Position numbers and translations under genes: made by a program
Notes under the pieces: model-generated
Told to the model about the DNA's origin: nothing
The model's database searches: none
What the model saw: only the letters and a program-made list of their open reading frames with translations
Part shown: positions 47,980 through 57,686 of the stretch, piece by piece
Numbering within the stretch: the stretch's first letter is position 1
How the letters are laid out: every line of letters begins with the position of its first letter
Assembly: GCA_015680905.1 (NCBI GenBank)
Contig: CM027379.1
Location: forward strand, 96,647,001 to 96,711,000
Direction: 5' to 3'
Length of the DNA: 64,000 nt
Source of the DNA: Coptis chinensis
Lineage: Eukaryota; Streptophyta; Magnoliopsida; Ranunculales; Ranunculaceae

Positions 47980-48596
47980 TGTTGGAATCTCTTGTGTATT
48001 TCTAAATACTAGTGTGTGTGTGCAAAGTGGATGAGATGAACAAATGGTATTCTCGCCACTTTAGTGCATAGTAGATAGTCCCACATTGGTTATCCACCAC
48101 ATCGGGTAGGGGGTTGCCCTGGGCTTGGAAAACGGGCTTGTTGTGGGTAGTGGTTTGAGTTTCGAGTTGCCTTTTTCGAAAGCGGCAAGTTTGGTGTTCT
48201 ATTAGGAGTTGGTCTCTCTTTCTCCTAACCTCTATAAATAGGACTGTGAGTCCATAGAGAAAATAGACTTGATCGAACTCAACTCGAGGAGAAACGAGAA
48301 AAAACTCAAACCAGATCCTTTTTTCTTCTTTCTTCTTCCGTCCGCCCCGAGAGAGAGTTATATTGTTGTTCTAGAGGGTAGTCGTTTCTAGTGCAAAGTC
48401 GTCTGCTGTTAACCATTGAATCCTCGTGAGGAAGGCGCCATGTTGCCTTTCGCACCATTGGAAGGGGCGAAATCTTTCCTTAAGGACAGCCTAATCCGCG
48501 CCTTGGTTATTCCCAGTTACTGCTGTCCTTGTTTCTTTATTGCTACTGTTCCTTCTGTTCTACTTTAGTTGCTATGATCATACAACTATTCTAACA
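47980..48596 (+). repeat. 3' LTR of the copia element
   Basis: 617 bp, collinear with the 5' LTR. The TSD copy TATAG follows at 48597-48601. Confidence 0.9.
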
Positions 48597-49239
48597 TATA
48601 GGTGATAAAAAGCTTAGAATGGGACTGCTGTACTATATGTGGCAAGTATTGTGTATAGGTTGAAAATATGGTGGAAAATGAGGTGAACGGAGTAAGGATT
48701 ACTTTAGGTCCCCACTGTGGAGTCGAAGCACAAGAAGTTTAATTTTAGAAGTGGTTTGGTTGGAGTAAAACTAGTATCCACTTCTTGAAGGGAAAGAACT
48801 ATTTGAGCATTAGTTCATCGCATACGGTTTAAGGTGCTATTAGTGAATGAATATTGTTTGTCTAGAATATGCGTAATTCCCTTTTTATAATTAATTGATG
48901 ACATGTCTCCCTTCCAAAACCAACAGGTGGTAGCTGTCTTGATTGTTATGTTAGGAGGAGAGCACAATGGACTATGCTCTGTATGTATCTGACAATGATT
49001 TTTGTTAAGTATGGCTCCATAGTGAGTTATGCACACAAGATCATTTGTGAAACCACTTTAGAAGACTTTTGGATGTTTGGCAGTGAATTATGGACACAAA
49101 ATCAATGTGATGAACCAAGTGCGTCTCCATTTTTTGCAAGTTGGTAGGAGATGAATAAATAGGATCCTGGCAAAGCATTTCCAAGATAATTCTGACATGG
49201 TCGTCTCTGAAAGAGAGCCAATAAATTTGCTTTGCAAAC

Positions 49240-50310
49240 GATGAAGAGTCGATCAAGTATTTTCCTTATTGGAAGGTTGGAAGGCAGACATCCTTAGCAG
49301 GGTGACAAATTAGTATGATTGGGTCTTTCGTAGATGCGGTGGTCAATTTGGTAAAGAGAGGCATGGACATTCCCCATGCCCTCTCTGCGGGAGATTTGGA
49401 GTGGATGTGAGCTTTTCACAAACTAGATACCTAGTTTCAAACTAGGAAATGGAGAAAGAATTCTTTTCTAGGATGATAAGCGGTGCTCACCAATGCCTCT
49501 GAAAGTACGTTTCAAAAATTTGTATGTGATCTCTAGCAATAAGAGTGGGACTGTCCGACAACATGTGGTATGGGAAAATGGTATACAGTCTTGGGATATT
49601 AAATTTAGGAGAAATTTGTTTGATAGGGAGCTACTACAGATCAGTGAGTTTCTGAATTTGCTGTCTAGCCAAAGGGTTTGAGAAGATCAAGACAAATTGA
49701 AGTGGTGGGGAAGGTGCAACCATTTACTGCGAAGTCGATGTATGAGCTGATTGAGGAGAAAATAATACAAGCTTTGCAGTTGGGTGCTCTTAATTTCCCA
49801 TACAAAAAAGTTTGGAATAATAGAGTTCCATCCAAAGTCTCATTCTTTATTTGGGCTTTGTGCTAGGGGAGGACTTTGACGTGTGATAATCTTTGGAAGA
49901 GGTAAAATCCTCGTCAACAGGTGTGTTATGTGCTTCAAGGAGGAAGAAACCATTCAACACTTGTTCTTGGATTGTGAAGTGACGCAAGTAGTATGGGATT
50001 ATTTCTTGCAGTCACTTAAGTGTAATGGCGACGTAACCTAAGGTCTGATGGGATGGTTCAACTGTAAGTCAGATGGTGTTCTCTCCACTATAGGTCACAT
50101 ATTGGCAAAGATTGTAGCTCATGCGATCACATGGTCTATATGGATGGAACATAATCGTTGAACTTTCGATGATATGAGTCTAGAGATGTCCAGCAGTTAA
50201 TTGTCAAATGTAAAACGCTTATGTGGGATTGGGTATCTTTCTTACCAAATATTAGGGGTTTGAAATTGGAAGATATCTTATTTAGATGGGATGTTGTCGT
50301 TGAGGCTTAG
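49240..50310 (+). pseudogene. LINE ORF2 C-terminal relic (zf-RVT)
   Basis: The + strand reads LGNGERILF near 49,445, PLKVRFKNLYVISSNKSGTV, NGIQSWDIKFRRNLFDRELL (49.5-49.65 kb), then VWNNRVPSKVSFFIWALC, TCDNLWKR and a Cys/His-like tail around 49,920-49,980. This is the region between RT and the zinc-binding domain of plant non-LTR retrotransposons. It ends near KLEDILFRWDVVVEA-stop at about 50,309. Several stops and frame changes show decay. It lies in the eS30 intron in the gene's own orientation. Confidence 0.78.
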
Positions 50311-50766
50311 CCTGTGTATGTGTGTACTTCTTGTAGTGTGAATCTCTCACATTACACAAGTATTATTAATAAAAGTTGTTATTTTACTGAATCTCTTAAC
50401 CGAGTCTTATATATAATCGATCAATCGTGGCACATCAAAAACCGTTGCCAAATCTTTCCGCGCGGTTGTTTTATTTTCATTGTTTTTATTTTATTAGTAC
50501 AGTTTTTATGCTATTGGCAGCTTGAGCTACTTGGGTGCTAACAAAACTCTGCAATCATTATTTGGGATATTTGGAAGCAAGCATAAAATTCTGGATGCAC
50601 CATTACGGGGTGTCCGAACTCCTTATTTTTCCCCCTTTTACCTTTTCCCATATTTTTGTTGTGCTTGATATAAGGGATAAATCATTTCCTGACTTGTGAA
50701 TGTGGTTTTCTGTTTGCAGTTGTTGGCTTCGGAAAGAAGAGGGGACCAAACTCGTCAGAGAAGTAA

Positions 50767-51824
50767 GCTGAAAATGCGAGTTATCCAGGTTTAGGGTAGG
50801 ATTTCTTTTGAACTTTTCATTAAGCATGGCTACATGGATATTTTTGTTATTTCAAGGATTCAGTATGTTTGGTATTAAGTAAATTGTTGTCAAGCTTGTG
50901 TTAATGTGGTTGCACAGCTTGTCTGAGTATGTTCACAAAATCCTCTAATCCATATTTGTATCGGCAACTTGCCAGACGTGCTTGATAGAGATATTTTCTA
51001 TGTTAAGTGCATAAGTGCCAGATCACGAGTTACCTAATGGTTAATGCCTCCCAGGTGCAAATATAGAAATCCTTACATGTGCATATCCTAACTTCCTAAG
51101 CTATTTAATTGCTTATTCTATTTTTTCAATGCCTCTTTTCTTTGAGGGTGTGTGTCTCTAAAGTTCTCTATTGTGGTGGCCCAATATTTGGGAAGTCAAT
51201 CTATCAATTGAGTTGCATAAAGCTAAGTAGCTAGGAAAGGTTCAAAATCTAAGTTAACCAAATTATAGGGTCGAAAAGTGGAATATAGGCATTTAGCTAA
51301 AGGAATGGTTGTGCCTGGCAGCATATACCTTGAACATGGCACCTGAACAGGATTGGAAGCCGTGAAACTTTACTGAAACATGAAAATCTAGCATGGAAGA
51401 AATTTCGTGATCCCAATCTGAGTAGTAAATAGTTAGATAGTCGAGTACTTGAACTAGAAAATAAGTAGCGATCTCTTACTTCACTTTGTCATTACTTGGC
51501 TAGCCTAGGTTAGTCCGGAACCATCAGGAGTTGCTTCACTTTGTCATTACTTAGCTAGCCTAGGTTAGTCCGGAACCATCAGGAGTTGTACTAGAGCCTT
51601 CTCTCGACAAGAATGTAGTCATATGGCCCTTTTGTCATACATTTTAGGTGATTGCACTGCAAAGACTATCTTTTTCAATCTATACTTAATTTGAAGATAT
51701 CCACTAAAGGGGCCACTCTTGCTCTATTAGATTATTGAAACCACCCCTCGTGTAATGCCCGTGGAATTTAAGAAAACACGGACACAATGCTGTGCCATGC
51801 TAAACAAAGAATCACTGGTATACA
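50767..51824. other. eS30 3' UTR and unassigned spacer
   Basis: The first 100-150 bases after the eS30 stop should be its 3' UTR. Beyond that I see no gene. A 55-bp tandem duplication lies at 51479-51588. Confidence 0.5.
51479..51588. repeat. 55-bp tandem duplication
   Basis: Two units of CTTCACTTTGTCATTACTT... (51479-51533 and 51534-51588) differ at one base (TTGGC against TTAGC). Each contains GCTAGCCTAGG, a short near-palindrome. Confidence 0.9.
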
Positions 51825-51856
51825 CTAGTCATGCAGCCCGACCTGTGGCCGAGCCT
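51825..51856 (-). mobile_element. Helitron-like 3' terminus (minus strand)
   Basis: On the minus strand a hairpin (GCTCGGCC-ACA-GGTCGGGC, two G:U pairs) is followed by a 7-nt spacer and CTAG, then T in the host. Hairpin plus CTAG|T is the Helitron 3' signature. The matching 5' TC end was not located. Confidence 0.55.
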
Positions 51857-52065
51857 GTAAACCCATCATGTGGGCCTATATTTAAGAGAAGCACTTGGAA
51901 GTTTAACATATCCATATCCAATAAGTAATCCATATCCATATCTATTAACTAATACATATCCATATCTATTAACTAATAACTAATACATATCAATTAACTA
52001 ATCCATTGTTTTTTAGATTTTTTTTTTTTTTTTATCCCATGCGTACATTTGAAATAATGAAATAA

Positions 52066-52091
52066 CTAGTTTGTATGCCCGTGCATACGCA
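52066..52091 (-). mobile_element. Helitron-like 3' terminus (minus strand)
   Basis: On the minus strand GTATGC-ACGG-GCATAC forms a perfect 6-bp stem, followed by AAA and CTAG with T beyond. The unit would extend to the right, covering the 400-bp duplicated block. Its 5' end is not identified. Confidence 0.5.
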
Positions 52092-52096
52092 CTGGC

Positions 52097-52880
52097 TCTT
52101 TTGAAAATATTTAGATTTTTTTTAGAAAATTGGGACTTCGGTTTTAGTCGCTAACCCGTTTTAATTTTCCAACAAATTGTTTTAATTAAGTTTTAAAAAC
52201 CGCTTTTTTCATTGGGAGAGAGATCTTTGTTTTAATAAAAAAATAATTCACATTTTAATTAGATATGCTAGATTTTTCCTTTTCAATGGTGGAGGAATTC
52301 CCATTTTAATAGGAGAATGATTCCCGGTTTAATTAGAAGTGCTAGAATTTGTTTAATAGAAAAGGAATTCTCGTTATAATAGGAGAATAATTCTCGTTAT
52401 AAAAAAAGATTATCGTTTTTCAAATAGGAGAGAAATTCTCGTTTTAATAGGAGATGGCGTGGAATTTTAATAGAGCTCGAAAAATACCCCTTGTGGAATC
52501 TTTTGAAAACATTTATATTTTTTAAAAAATTGGGACTACCGTTTTAGTCGCTAACTATTTTTAATTTTATAACAAATTGTTTTAAATTAAGTTTTAAAAA
52601 CCTGTTTTTTCAATTGGGAGAGAGATTATGTTTTAATAGGAGAATGATTCCCGTTTTAATTAGATACCCTAGATTTTCGCTTAATTTTCAATAGGGGAGG
52701 AATTCTCATTTTAATAGGAGAAGGATTCCCGCTTTAATTAAAAGTGTTAGAATTTGTTTTAATATGAGAAGAATTCTCGTTATAATAGAAGAGAAATTCC
52801 CGTTTTTCAAATAGGAGAGAAATTCTCGTTTTAATAGGAGATGACGTGGAATTTTAATAGAGCTCGAAAAATATCCCTTA
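52097..52880. repeat. About 0.4-kb tandem duplication of AT-rich minisatellite
   Basis: Two diverged copies, about 52097-52491 and 52498-52880. Each starts TCTTTTGAAAAYATTTA, contains GTTTTAGTCGCTAAC and ACAAATTGTTTTAA, and ends AGAGCTCGAAAAATAYCCCTT. Within each copy the phrase TTCTCGTTTTAATAGGAGA recurs in variant form four to six times, a nested minisatellite. Non-coding. Confidence 0.8.
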
Positions 52881-53189
52881 CGGGAGCTTTAATCAAAGAC
52901 CATTAATACTGAGTAGTTGAGAATGGTCCCAGTGACCCACGTCAGCCCCCCTTTTTTCTCTCAAACTGATACATCAGATTTTTCTTAAAAAAAGTAAATA
53001 TACGCTCTTTTTTGTAGATTTCAATTGTTCGTAACTGAAAATATATAAAAACCTCATTCTTAAATCTTATCTCCATTCTCCTAAATCTTATGTCTATTCT
53101 CTCCATTCTCTATTCTTAAATCTTATCTCCATTCTCCATTCTCCATTCTTAAACAAAAAGAAACCTTAAACACGACCTTAAACACGACA

Positions 53190-54022
53190 TCTGATGTTTC
53201 TGGAAAAATAATCCAGACCCCTCTTAAGAATGAAAGCCTAGCGGTAATTAAGAAGATAAAGCCCACTCTCGGTGCCCTCTTAAGAATGAAAGCATTACTT
53301 CAGTGCCAGATTGTCTTTCACCAAGGAACAGTTGCCTGTTGGATGCATTACTTCATGAGTCACAAGTTACTTCATGAGTCACAAGCTTTAAGTGGCACGA
53401 AGAATCAGTCATCTGAGAAGAGCTCAAGTTCATGTGTAGTCACACCTGGTGACATAGTAGACAGTTCTACACTGAACTATGAGACGTAATGGGAAGAATA
53501 TGGTGATCCTATTTCTCATTTGCGGTCTCCTGGCCGCATCGATTTTTCAATGAGAGTACTCTGTTAGTGGAAACTCATTAGAGGCTAACCCCCCGCTCCC
53601 CGAGGGTTGTTTGGTGCGCGTTTTATCTTTTTTGTGTTGAATGGTTAAATTCTACTACGTTTTGTCGGCCAGTGCTAATAATTACGATTGATGCTTTCTC
53701 GCGGGGTTTGGAATAAAGACGAACCGGTTGATCATGATATGAGTCCCGATGAAAAGAAGTAAATACCAACTGGGAGTATTACTACCGATGCTTTACTTGA
53801 TCTCGCTTTGGTCCGAACAGAGTTATGAATGTGCCAAGGACCAATCAATCCCTGACCGATGCTATATCAACATTAATTGGAGAAGATATTTGTGGTGATT
53901 ACAAGTCAAAGTTTACTGAATCTTCTTCACTAAGTCAAGGATGGGGTTCTTCTTTTTGGAATAGCTTGCCTGCGGTCTGTCAAAGGTTACTTTTTTCCCT
54001 CCAAATATGTTGTGGTGTATGA
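53190..54022 (+). other. Open, exon-like stretches of unknown origin
   Basis: An open frame at 53,190-53,489 (ending SSSSCVVTPGDIVDSSTLNY) and another at 53,825-54,022 (MNVPRTNQSLTDAISTLIGE...) have codon-like composition. I recognise no family. Given the neighbouring captured exons, these may be further gene fragments. A short direct repeat CTTCATGAGTCACAAG is found at 53,350-53,385. Confidence 0.3.
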
Positions 54023-54292
54023 AATGGAAAACTTATTGGTTGCATTTACATGGAACAATTCAGCAGTATTGTTTTGTTAACTATGAATGGATGACTGAGT
54101 GACTCTCTTTTTGGTTATTGCACTACTGGATTTGTGTTGTAGAATATCTCATACTCTACTTCCTTTTCTTTCATCGTAGTATATAACATATTTTACTTTT
54201 CACAATAGTAAAAGGTGCTCCCTGTCTCCCTGACCTTTACAAAGTTTGGCTAAAGATTGTGATCGTCAACCATAAGTTTTCATGTGTAGAAG

Positions 54293-54604
54293 TAGGGCAG
54301 GGATCGGGTCGGGTTCGGGTCGAATATGGCTATATCCGAATCCGAATCCGAATAGTTTTATAATATCCGAACCCGAATCCGAATCCGATTATATTCGAAA
54401 TTTAATATCCGAACCCGATTATATCCGACTAACCCGATCGGATAACACTAAAAAATCAAAAAAAGCCCAAAAAATATATCCGAATCCGAAAGACCCAAAC
54501 CCGAACCCGACCCGAATAAATAAACGGATACAAAAATCGACCCGAACTATTCGGATTCGGGTCGGGTCGGGTTCGGGTCAAACCCGACCCGATTCCCTGC
54601 CCTA
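54293..54604. mobile_element. hAT-type MITE, second copy of the family
   Basis: A 312-bp element with TIRs beginning TAGGGCAGGGA and an 8-bp TSD TGTAGAAG (54285-54292 and 54605-54612). Subterminal GGGTCGGGTTCGGGTC repeats match those of the MITE in the eS30 exon, and the TIRs share TAGGGC.GG. Non-coding. Confidence 0.92.
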
Positions 54605-54862
54605 TGTAGAAGTGGTTATCGGGTGTATGCAGTGGTCTAGGAGTTATAGGTGATAGTAGAAATTGCATGTCAAGCGGGGAGAAGATATCTGGATTCTGAT
54701 AAACCAAATATATGTAGAAGGTGCTCAGGCACAGAGAAGAAAATTGTTTTGCTAGAAGATGTATTACCTTGGATCCATAAAGAAGGTGCTCAACTGAATG
54801 TTTTATTTTTTTCACTGAACCAAATGTTTTTTTTTTTGACTGATTAATCTGGTTTTTTGCAG

Positions 54863-54986
54863 GTTGATAAACTAAAGAAAAAGCTTAGCCATAAAGAGAG
54901 TACGTGTTCAGAGAGCTTTTGAAAGAGCAATTTTACCTAGCACCCTTGGGTTCTCTTCCTTGCCTTCCCCCTTCTATTTCCTGCAG
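54863..54986 (+). pseudogene. MIP1/DUF547-type leucine-zipper exon fragment
   Basis: After the acceptor TTTTTTGCAG the exon reads VDKLKKKLSHKES. With one frame change it continues VRVQRAFERAILPSTLG, followed by Leu/Pro-rich sequence and a donor (CAG|GTATG). The pattern LVDKL.KKL.HEENVHRALERAF.RPLG.LPRLPP of plant ternary complex factor MIP1/DUF547 proteins matches. Only this exon is present, and it is frameshifted. Confidence 0.6.
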
Positions 54987-55422
54987 GTATGAATATTATT
55001 TTATCCAACTTATGTACCTCCTTCTCAAGATGCCCATCAAGGTTTGACTTTTTTTTTTTCTATTGTAAATAGCTAAGCTCAAGTGCTTTAACTATACGTT
55101 CCAACATGCATATCCAGTTACAATATCACACTAGCAGCTAACAGGTGCATTGATGATTTTGATTAATCACGCATAGTGTAAAACAAGCATTATATTGACC
55201 ACAACACGTATCAAACACAAAATCACTTTTCCTTTTCGTTCTTTGTTGGTACAAACGCCAGAAAAAGTAGACATAATTATCTACCTACTGCTCCTATATA
55301 TATATATGAAACAGAACCATAATCACGCAAAATATGTTACATGCTATATTATGAAAACCAGTCCTCTCAACTCTTCAACCTTTCAGGTTTTGTGATCATT
55401 TGGATTAGATTTTGATATACAG

Positions 55423-55548
55423 AGTGAGTTTATTGCCGAATGTTTCATGCGAAGGGCATATATATCGGGGTTTACTGGTAGCGCTGGCACTGCTGTTGTC
55501 ACAAAGGATAAAACAGCTTTGTGGACTGATGGGCGTTATTTCTTTCAG
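55423..55548 (+). pseudogene. Aminopeptidase P1 (APP1-like) single exon
   Basis: A 126-nt exon between the acceptor GATATACAG and a donor GTTTGA encodes [20 protein letters not shown] and [20 protein letters not shown]. It is nearly identical to the N-terminal creatinase-like domain of plant Xaa-Pro aminopeptidase 1. It is open throughout, but no other APP1 exon is found on either side, so it is an isolated captured exon. Confidence 0.85.
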
Positions 55549-55559
55549 GTTTGAAGTCA

Positions 55560-56589
55560 CTTATTATATTCGTAATATTGGTCGTGGTTAGTGTTTAATG
55601 GACAAGAGGCGAGTAGGGTAATATTGTGTGAGCTAATCTACAATTGTGTTTTTAAAATAGATTTAATTCACATATGTTAACCATTTTGAGATCAACCCAT
55701 GTCCTCAGTTTGGACGACATTGGGTTTATGATAGCCTTTGGTTCACAGGTTCAATTCCAGCTTTAAACAAGAATACATAAATTTCATCACTTTTACATGA
55801 TCAAGTAGAGCATGTAAGAGTGGCGGGCTGCTTCATTTAAAAAATATTAAGCACGCCTCTGCCGACTTAAGATCTCCAGTGAGCTAAAATTGCACCCGAC
55901 TAGAGAAGGTCTGACCAAATTGCCAATCAGATGGAACAATGTTAGGGAAGAATCAAGTCTCTCCGTCAGTAGTAATGACCTTGAAGGAGAGTGATTGATC
56001 ATTGAGATAGGAATTTGACTGCCAATTTGCTCCCCAATTCCTTGACATTGTCAGCCATCCAGGCCAGTTTTTGAACCTTTGATTGACACAGACTGATAAA
56101 TACAAACCCTTCCCCTCCCCTTCTTTACCTTTTATAGTCCGTAGCCTATTTAACTTTTTCCTTCGTTTATGGCCATTCACTTTTACATTTATGTTTAGCG
56201 ATGTTGTTGTTTAGACTAAATTGTTGTCTAAGTTAATGTATATAGTATTATGTCGTGCTTAGTTTCCCTACACAAGGTTGTAATTTTTTTTTTGAAAAAT
56301 GACAGCCAATGGGAACATTTTTAACGTCTATGTTTACATAAAAAATGGCAGTCGTTAAATTGTGCTTCAGTAAGTGATTGTTGTATAACTCTATGTTTCT
56401 GTAGCACCGTTTCGTGTGTCCTCACCATGCGTCTATCTTTGTGACTGTTGCTTTTTTTAACCTTATCTCGGGCTTTGCATATCAAACTTCACAAGTAGCA
56501 TGTCCCGTGTATCCATTGTTGTATTTTCATCCTATTTTTGGACTGATCTGTTATGTGATATTGACTCTGATAATGATATTTTGTTACAG
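55560..56589. other. Spacer between captured exons
   Basis: No coding match. A T-run followed by GAAAAATGACAGCC at about 56,285 may mark another small insertion, but I cannot define it. Confidence 0.4.
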
Positions 56590-56866
56590 GTTGATGCAGG
56601 GAAAGACGAAGTTTTAGCCAATGGGGCATTGAAGCATGAGGAAAAAGACATCAAAGAGCCAGAAGAGGAAAATGTTTCGGAAGGAGAATTCATAAAAGTG
56701 GAGAATGAAGCATTAGATGTGAAGGACTGTCCCCATACAAATGAAGCCACAAGAGATTTGGAAATTAAACCATCTGTTAAGCACTTTACTGGCAAGTAGA
56801 GACCTTTTGGATGCCCAAGAGAAAACAAAAGAACTCTGGGTTCTTGAAAATTCTTTAGTGGTGTTA
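56590..56866 (+). pseudogene. PICC-like coiled-coil protein exon fragment
   Basis: After the acceptor TTTGTTACAG the exon reads VDAGKDEVLANGALKHEEKD, NVSEGEFIKVENEALDVKD and KPSVKHF. Then, after a 1-base shift near 56,790, RDLLDAQEKTKELWVLEN. This matches the N-terminus of plant PICC / At1g05320-type long coiled-coil proteins (EGEFIKVEKEALDVKD; RELLEAQEKTKELE). The long coiled coil is absent. It is a third captured exon in this region. Confidence 0.72.
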
Positions 56867-57146
56867 TTAACAATGTTGCTTATCCTGTTCTATGTGCTGA
56901 TTATATGAAACATCTTTTCCCAATTCTCAAAAATGGTATGCCTCGAACACACTCAATCACGGGATCGACATTGGTATTATCTTTTTTTAAGAAAAGTGAT
57001 TTGACTATATATATAAAAAATTATTTGATTTGTACTTGACATGTTATATCAGTAATGGCCATGTTAGAAATTCATCAAAGCTCATTCTACTAATTAGATA
57101 TTTATTCAAGGGGATTTTAGGCTTTTGAGTCTTTAACTATCTATGT

Positions 57147-57181
57147 ACCAAGTCCGGCCATAGGCCGGGCCAAATGGCTAG
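57147..57181 (+). mobile_element. Helitron-like 3' terminus (plus strand)
   Basis: The hairpin GTCCGGCC-ATA-GGCCGGGC is followed by a 7-nt spacer (CAAATGG) and CTAG, then T. Spacer length and stem size match the minus-strand terminus at 51,825. If genuine, the Helitron body lies upstream and would include the captured exons at 54.86-56.87 kb. Its 5' end was not found. Confidence 0.6.
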
Positions 57182-57416
57182 TATTAAGATATAGATGGGT
57201 AGCTTTGTTTTTTGTTTTAGCATAACACATGAAAGGACAATTTTAATTTATATTAAATTAGAGAGCAGTACAAATTCAGAGTTAATTTGGTAAGAAGGCA
57301 AGTAATTATTTTTCAAATAGGATTAATTTGGTAAGAAGACAAGTAATTATTTTTCAAATAAAGACTATTTTAAAAATTTTGCTAATGTGGCTCACTATAA
57401 GCATTTTGAGAGAAAA

Positions 57417-57686
57417 GGATATTAATATAGGTAGGATGAATTTGTCACTCCCATCTTAAGTTTGGAGTTCAAAAGAATTATTATACCTTGTCAGTATTGA
57501 CTCTAGACTTCTAGAGTAGCAATGATTGCGATGCTATTGTTAGGAGTGTAAGGATATTAATATAGGTAGGATGAGTTTGTCACTCCCATCTTAAGTTTGG
57601 AGTTCAAAAGAATTATTATACCTTGTCAGTATTGACTCTAGACTTCTAGAGTAGCAATGATTGCGATGCTATTGTTAGGAGTGTAA
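57417..57686. repeat. 135-bp tandem duplication
   Basis: Two units starting GGATATTAATATAGGTAGG at 57417 and 57552 differ at one position that I can see (GATGAATTTG against GATGAGTTTG). Non-coding, very recent. Confidence 0.92.

Larger units (their letters stand above)
42936..48596 (+). mobile_element. Ty1/copia LTR retrotransposon, 5.66 kb
   Basis: Two direct LTRs (42936-43551 and 47980-48596) begin TGTTGGAATCTC and end ATTCTAACA. A 5-bp TSD TATAG is at 42931-42935 and 48597-48601. The internal region is decayed, but at about 46,150-46,260 it reads KVYNLVKSLYELIQAP, the copia reverse-transcriptase block (usual K.L.KSLYGLKQAP). It is followed near 46,310 by a degraded YVDD-like region (VNLSLFR) and near 46,790 by a TRPDIAY-like block. 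That places it in Ty1/copia in + orientation. A purine-rich tract (AATAGTGGGGG, AATAGTGGGGA) precedes the 3' LTR as a polypurine tract. Confidence 0.92.

Noticed and set aside
54282..54653. 123-codon ORF rich in Pro, Asn and Arg
   Set aside because: It translates the GGGTCGGGTTCGGGTC repeats of the hAT MITE; not a gene.
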